From positions 5,059,260-5,123,259 of the forward strand of contig JACBWW010000003.1 in NCBI GenBank assembly GCA_020086605.1: 64,000 nt of DNA. The letters run 5' to 3'. The DNA comes from Lanius collurio (Eukaryota; Chordata; Aves; Passeriformes; Laniidae). Every line of letters begins with the position of its first letter. Position 1 is the stretch's first letter. The position numbers were made by a program, and so were the translations under genes. Below, piece by piece: positions 60,861 through 64,000 of the stretch. The notes beneath the pieces were generated by a model, which made no database searches, had not been told where the DNA came from, and worked only from the letters and a program-made list of their open reading frames with translations.

Positions 60861-63800
60861 ATGTTTTTCTTGGAAAATATGTTACAGATCTGACAAGTAG
60901 AGAAATAAGATGAATTTGGAACCATGTAGCACTGAAAAAATCTGATATTTTTCTCAGTTCTGTTGATTACCTCTGTCTAGACTCAGGATTGACATTTTCA
61001 TTGTCAATCACACTGATATTATTCCTTTATTATGAATGCTTTCCTGTATTTAAAGTCTCAATCCTTATGCTGTTCTGATGTTGCTCCAAGTTACACTGAC
61101 TTTCCTTATATTTTTAAGAAGTCTTTTTGAAGTACTGAAAATTATGAAAAAATATGAACACACATTTTTCCATCATAGCGTGTGCATCTTTCTGGCCCTG
61201 CATTTGTGGTGTAATGCATTGTGGCTCATAGGTACAAGCTGTTGAAGTATCCCAGTTAGTGGCAGATGTCACTGAAAGGTTGTCAGTTGTTTTTGAAAGC
61301 AAAACATCTATTCTTTTATAGACTTCAAACCCACACTTCAGTTAAAGGATCATACAAAGGAAATATTTTTTGATCCATGAATTACTTACAGAGATCCTAA
61401 TACAAGATCAACCTGCAAACAGGGAAGGCACAAGACATCTTTTCCTAAGAAAAAGCAGCATGTTTAGCTATTTCTCTTACTTTCCACATTTTTCTGTTTC
61501 CATTTCTTCTTCTCCAACATCTGAAATCATTTGCAAATAGGTTTTGTAAACCAGTGTCCCTTACAGAAATGACACATCTTGCTTCCATCTCAGAGATACA
61601 GAACTTTCCGTTGCTATCTGTATCACTTCCTTCTGCGTACCCAAGAGAAAATGGGAGGATATAACCAATATGGCTCAGTCAGTTTTCCTGTATGGATCTT
61701 CAGTTCAAGACAGTGACATCAGCCTTGTGCTCATTAGGATTTCAGGATTATTTTCCACATACTGAGTTGAGTTTGATTCTGTCCTGGGACTGTCTTGGGG
61801 TCCTGAGCAATTTCAGCAAGATTTCTGGTCAATACCACCAATGTGATCAGCTTAAATCCTTCCATCACAATGTTATTATAGTTATTATCCCATATGGCTT
61901 CACTTGCAAGATTTCACCTGAGGCTACTTCAGAGCTGGCTGCAGGTCCAAAGCAGCATGTGGGAATTTATAGTATCACTTCTCCAGCGTTGTCTCCACAC
62001 AGGTGTGGTAAAAGGATACACAGTCTCAGTGTCACATTTCCCTCCCTTCAAACGTATGGTCTTTGCACATGCCTCAACACAAGCAAACAGGAGGCACACA
62101 GACCCTCAGTCGTGCACTCTTCCTGCAAATGTATGGAAACTCACACAATCCACTTCGCCCACAAGGATTTCATCCTCCTAAAAGAGAAGTGATACTTTGC
62201 ATCCTGACAGAGGTTACATTGGCCCTATTCACTGTGTGAGGGAGCGTTTTTCACCCTGATAGGTTCAGCATGAAGCAACTTACAGAGCACTGCAGTTACC
62301 AGGTGTAAACAACCACCCACCAGACAGTTTTAAACAGTCAGTAAATCCCAAGGCTGCCAGGTAAGGTGAAAGACCAATCCTCTCAGTACAAGAAGGAAAA
62401 GGAGTAATGAGTTGAAAACATACCATTTTGTGCTATAAGGGGCCATATTCCTGCCTCTCTCTGAGATGCCCTTTGGCATTCTTATAAAAAAAACCCCACT
62501 ACTAGATTCTAAACCTATTTGCTGTTAAAAATGACAGTAATTCAAAATGGTTTGTCTCTGTGGATCCTATTATCTCTTTTTCTTTCTCTCTTTTCCATCA
62601 CCTCACTGTGCTTCTAGGGTGACTCAAAGTGGTAGATGGAATACAAGTTATAATGACTCTGAGATGAGATACCTGAAGTCCTTGAATTACAGTGCCAGTC
62701 AGAGAGTATGAGAGATATGGGAGTGTCCCTGTGGATAAGCGATACATGAAGACTAATATTCAGGAAACTGTGGTTATAGTAAATTTGGTGATGGTGTGAA
62801 TGTCATCTGCTTTGGTTGGTGGGAGGAGGGGTTATACATAAATAGCCTGGATTATTTCATTTTTTTCTGAAATCCTCCCCTTCTTCTGGAGTTTATGTGT
62901 GCGTAAGTCTGAATGTTACCTGTGCAATTGTTGATGTCTCCCCTCTTGAGCTCTACCACTAGTACAAAGACATTTACACTGTTGTCATTACTATAAGGGG
63001 TATAAGATGTTAGCTATTGTATCAGCCAGAAAATCCTTCCCAAACTAGATCAATATATTCCTGTGATTTTTGAGGCACTTATTCTGGATTTAAGTTTAGA
63101 AGACTTAGCAAAATTATTTGCAAATCTAAAAGCATTGTGAAGTTTATGGCAAATTAATACATATTAATAGAGCAAATTTGGTTTTCCAGCACAATGACTG
63201 TCCACTATTTGTTTTCCTTCTTGTAAAATATTAATCATCCATGCAGGAAATTCAAACAGTACTCAAGTGATAGGCAGTAAATCAGAAAAGACTATTTCTT
63301 TGTTGTTTTGATAAGTGGCTTGCTATTTGTTTTCAGGTTATTTTTGGTATGAGGGAAGGTGCTAGTATTTATCTGGATTTGTTCAGCAAATGTTGAATAG
63401 AACATTTTACATTAAACTGCTCAACACTATGACAGTATAAAACCTGTAAAATTTATAAATAATTTATATTTTATGAAGAGAAGGAAATATGTTGGCAGAA
63501 ATGTAAGTTATGGCTTTTTTTAAGATACAGAGACAAAACACATGATTTGTCTTCAGGCAAGAATAATTGAAATGTCATCCAAGATTCATGCACCTTGACC
63601 TCTTTTCACTGAGTAACACACCAGTTTCATGACAGGTGCATTTGAAATATTAAATTTTGATGGAACTGGAAAGTACAAATAGAGCTAGATACATATGGCA
63701 GCAGAAATAAAAGACATGCCTAATCTACCAGGAACAAAAAACTACTCTACCCACTTCAGACCTAGCACCTGATCAGACATTGTATCACTGGAATGATCAC

Positions 63801-64000
63801 GGAGTTCAAATCAGTTTCTCTTATAGGATGATTAAATCTGTCAGATTTTTACAAGCAAATGACATTAACTCACTGGACTGGGATTTGAGGAGAAAAGTGG
63901 ATTTAATCCAGAAGTAACTGACAGCTTGAGAGATGGAAAGGGTCAAAGGGGGGAAAGCAGAAAGTGCTTTCTTGGAAAAGTAATTTTTTTTCAATATAAC
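60861..64000 (+). other. GABBR2 intron, unassigned
   Basis: No exon or named repeat is recognised. The 166-codon frame 61692-62192 shows no domain. If the gene model is right, the next GABBR2 exon (the second extracellular loop and TM5) lies beyond the window. Confidence 0.5.

Noticed and set aside
61692..62192. 166-codon open frame on the + strand
   Set aside because: Composition is not protein-like over its length and no family is recognised. Overlapping frames in other phases are equally long.
1..64000. CRISPR arrays, operons, riboswitches, bacterial promoters
   Set aside because: None seen. The sequence is vertebrate intron and repeats.

Overview
The window looks like an intronic stretch of a vertebrate nuclear genome, almost certainly a bird and probably a songbird. 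It is AT-rich, has no long open reading frames, and carries several CR1 LINE fragments with the avian 3' end (ATTCTATGATTCT-type tails). It also has one tRNA-Ile-derived SINE with a CR1-like 3' tail, an arrangement I know as TguSINE1 from zebra finch and other oscines. I see no prokaryotic features, rRNA or CRISPR array.

The only protein-coding exon I can defend is at 11186-11308 (+). It encodes 41 residues of the GABA-B receptor subunit 2 (GABBR2), around the fourth transmembrane helix, between a good acceptor (tctctccag) and a good donor (gtatgt). Everything else on the + strand is then GABBR2 intron: the 3' end of one intron (1-11185) and at least 52.7 kb of the next (11309 to the window end). 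No neighbouring GABBR2 exon was found by eye. GABBR2 is Z-linked in chicken, so Z linkage here is a reasonable but unproven guess.

Region by region: 1-11 kb is unique intron with a G-rich island near 3 kb. The exon is at 11.2 kb, with a long poly-pyrimidine tract at its acceptor. A solo LTR lies at 12.8-13.3 kb, with a tandemly duplicated host/LTR junction. The SINE is at 15.8 kb. An old CR1 lies at about 17-18.2 kb and an ERV-like remnant at 18.5-19.8 kb. At 21.1 kb there are two palindromic X-box (RFX-type) motifs 81 bp apart. A CR1-rich block at 27.3-31.8 kb includes a nested insertion. Further CR1 pieces lie at 35.0 and 37.0-38.2 kb. A second copy of the 12.8 kb solo LTR sits in inverted orientation at 40.2-40.6 kb. 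At 46.6-47.7 kb, on the minus strand, a broken Y-box/cold-shock-domain gene lies upstream of an LTR-like sequence. This is the most unusual arrangement in the window. A 262-base assembly gap lies at 57740-58001. The rest is unique intron with homopolymers and small tandem repeats.

Repeat identifications come from recognising family sequences by eye, so edges are approximate except for the two solo LTRs, where matching target-site duplications fix them.
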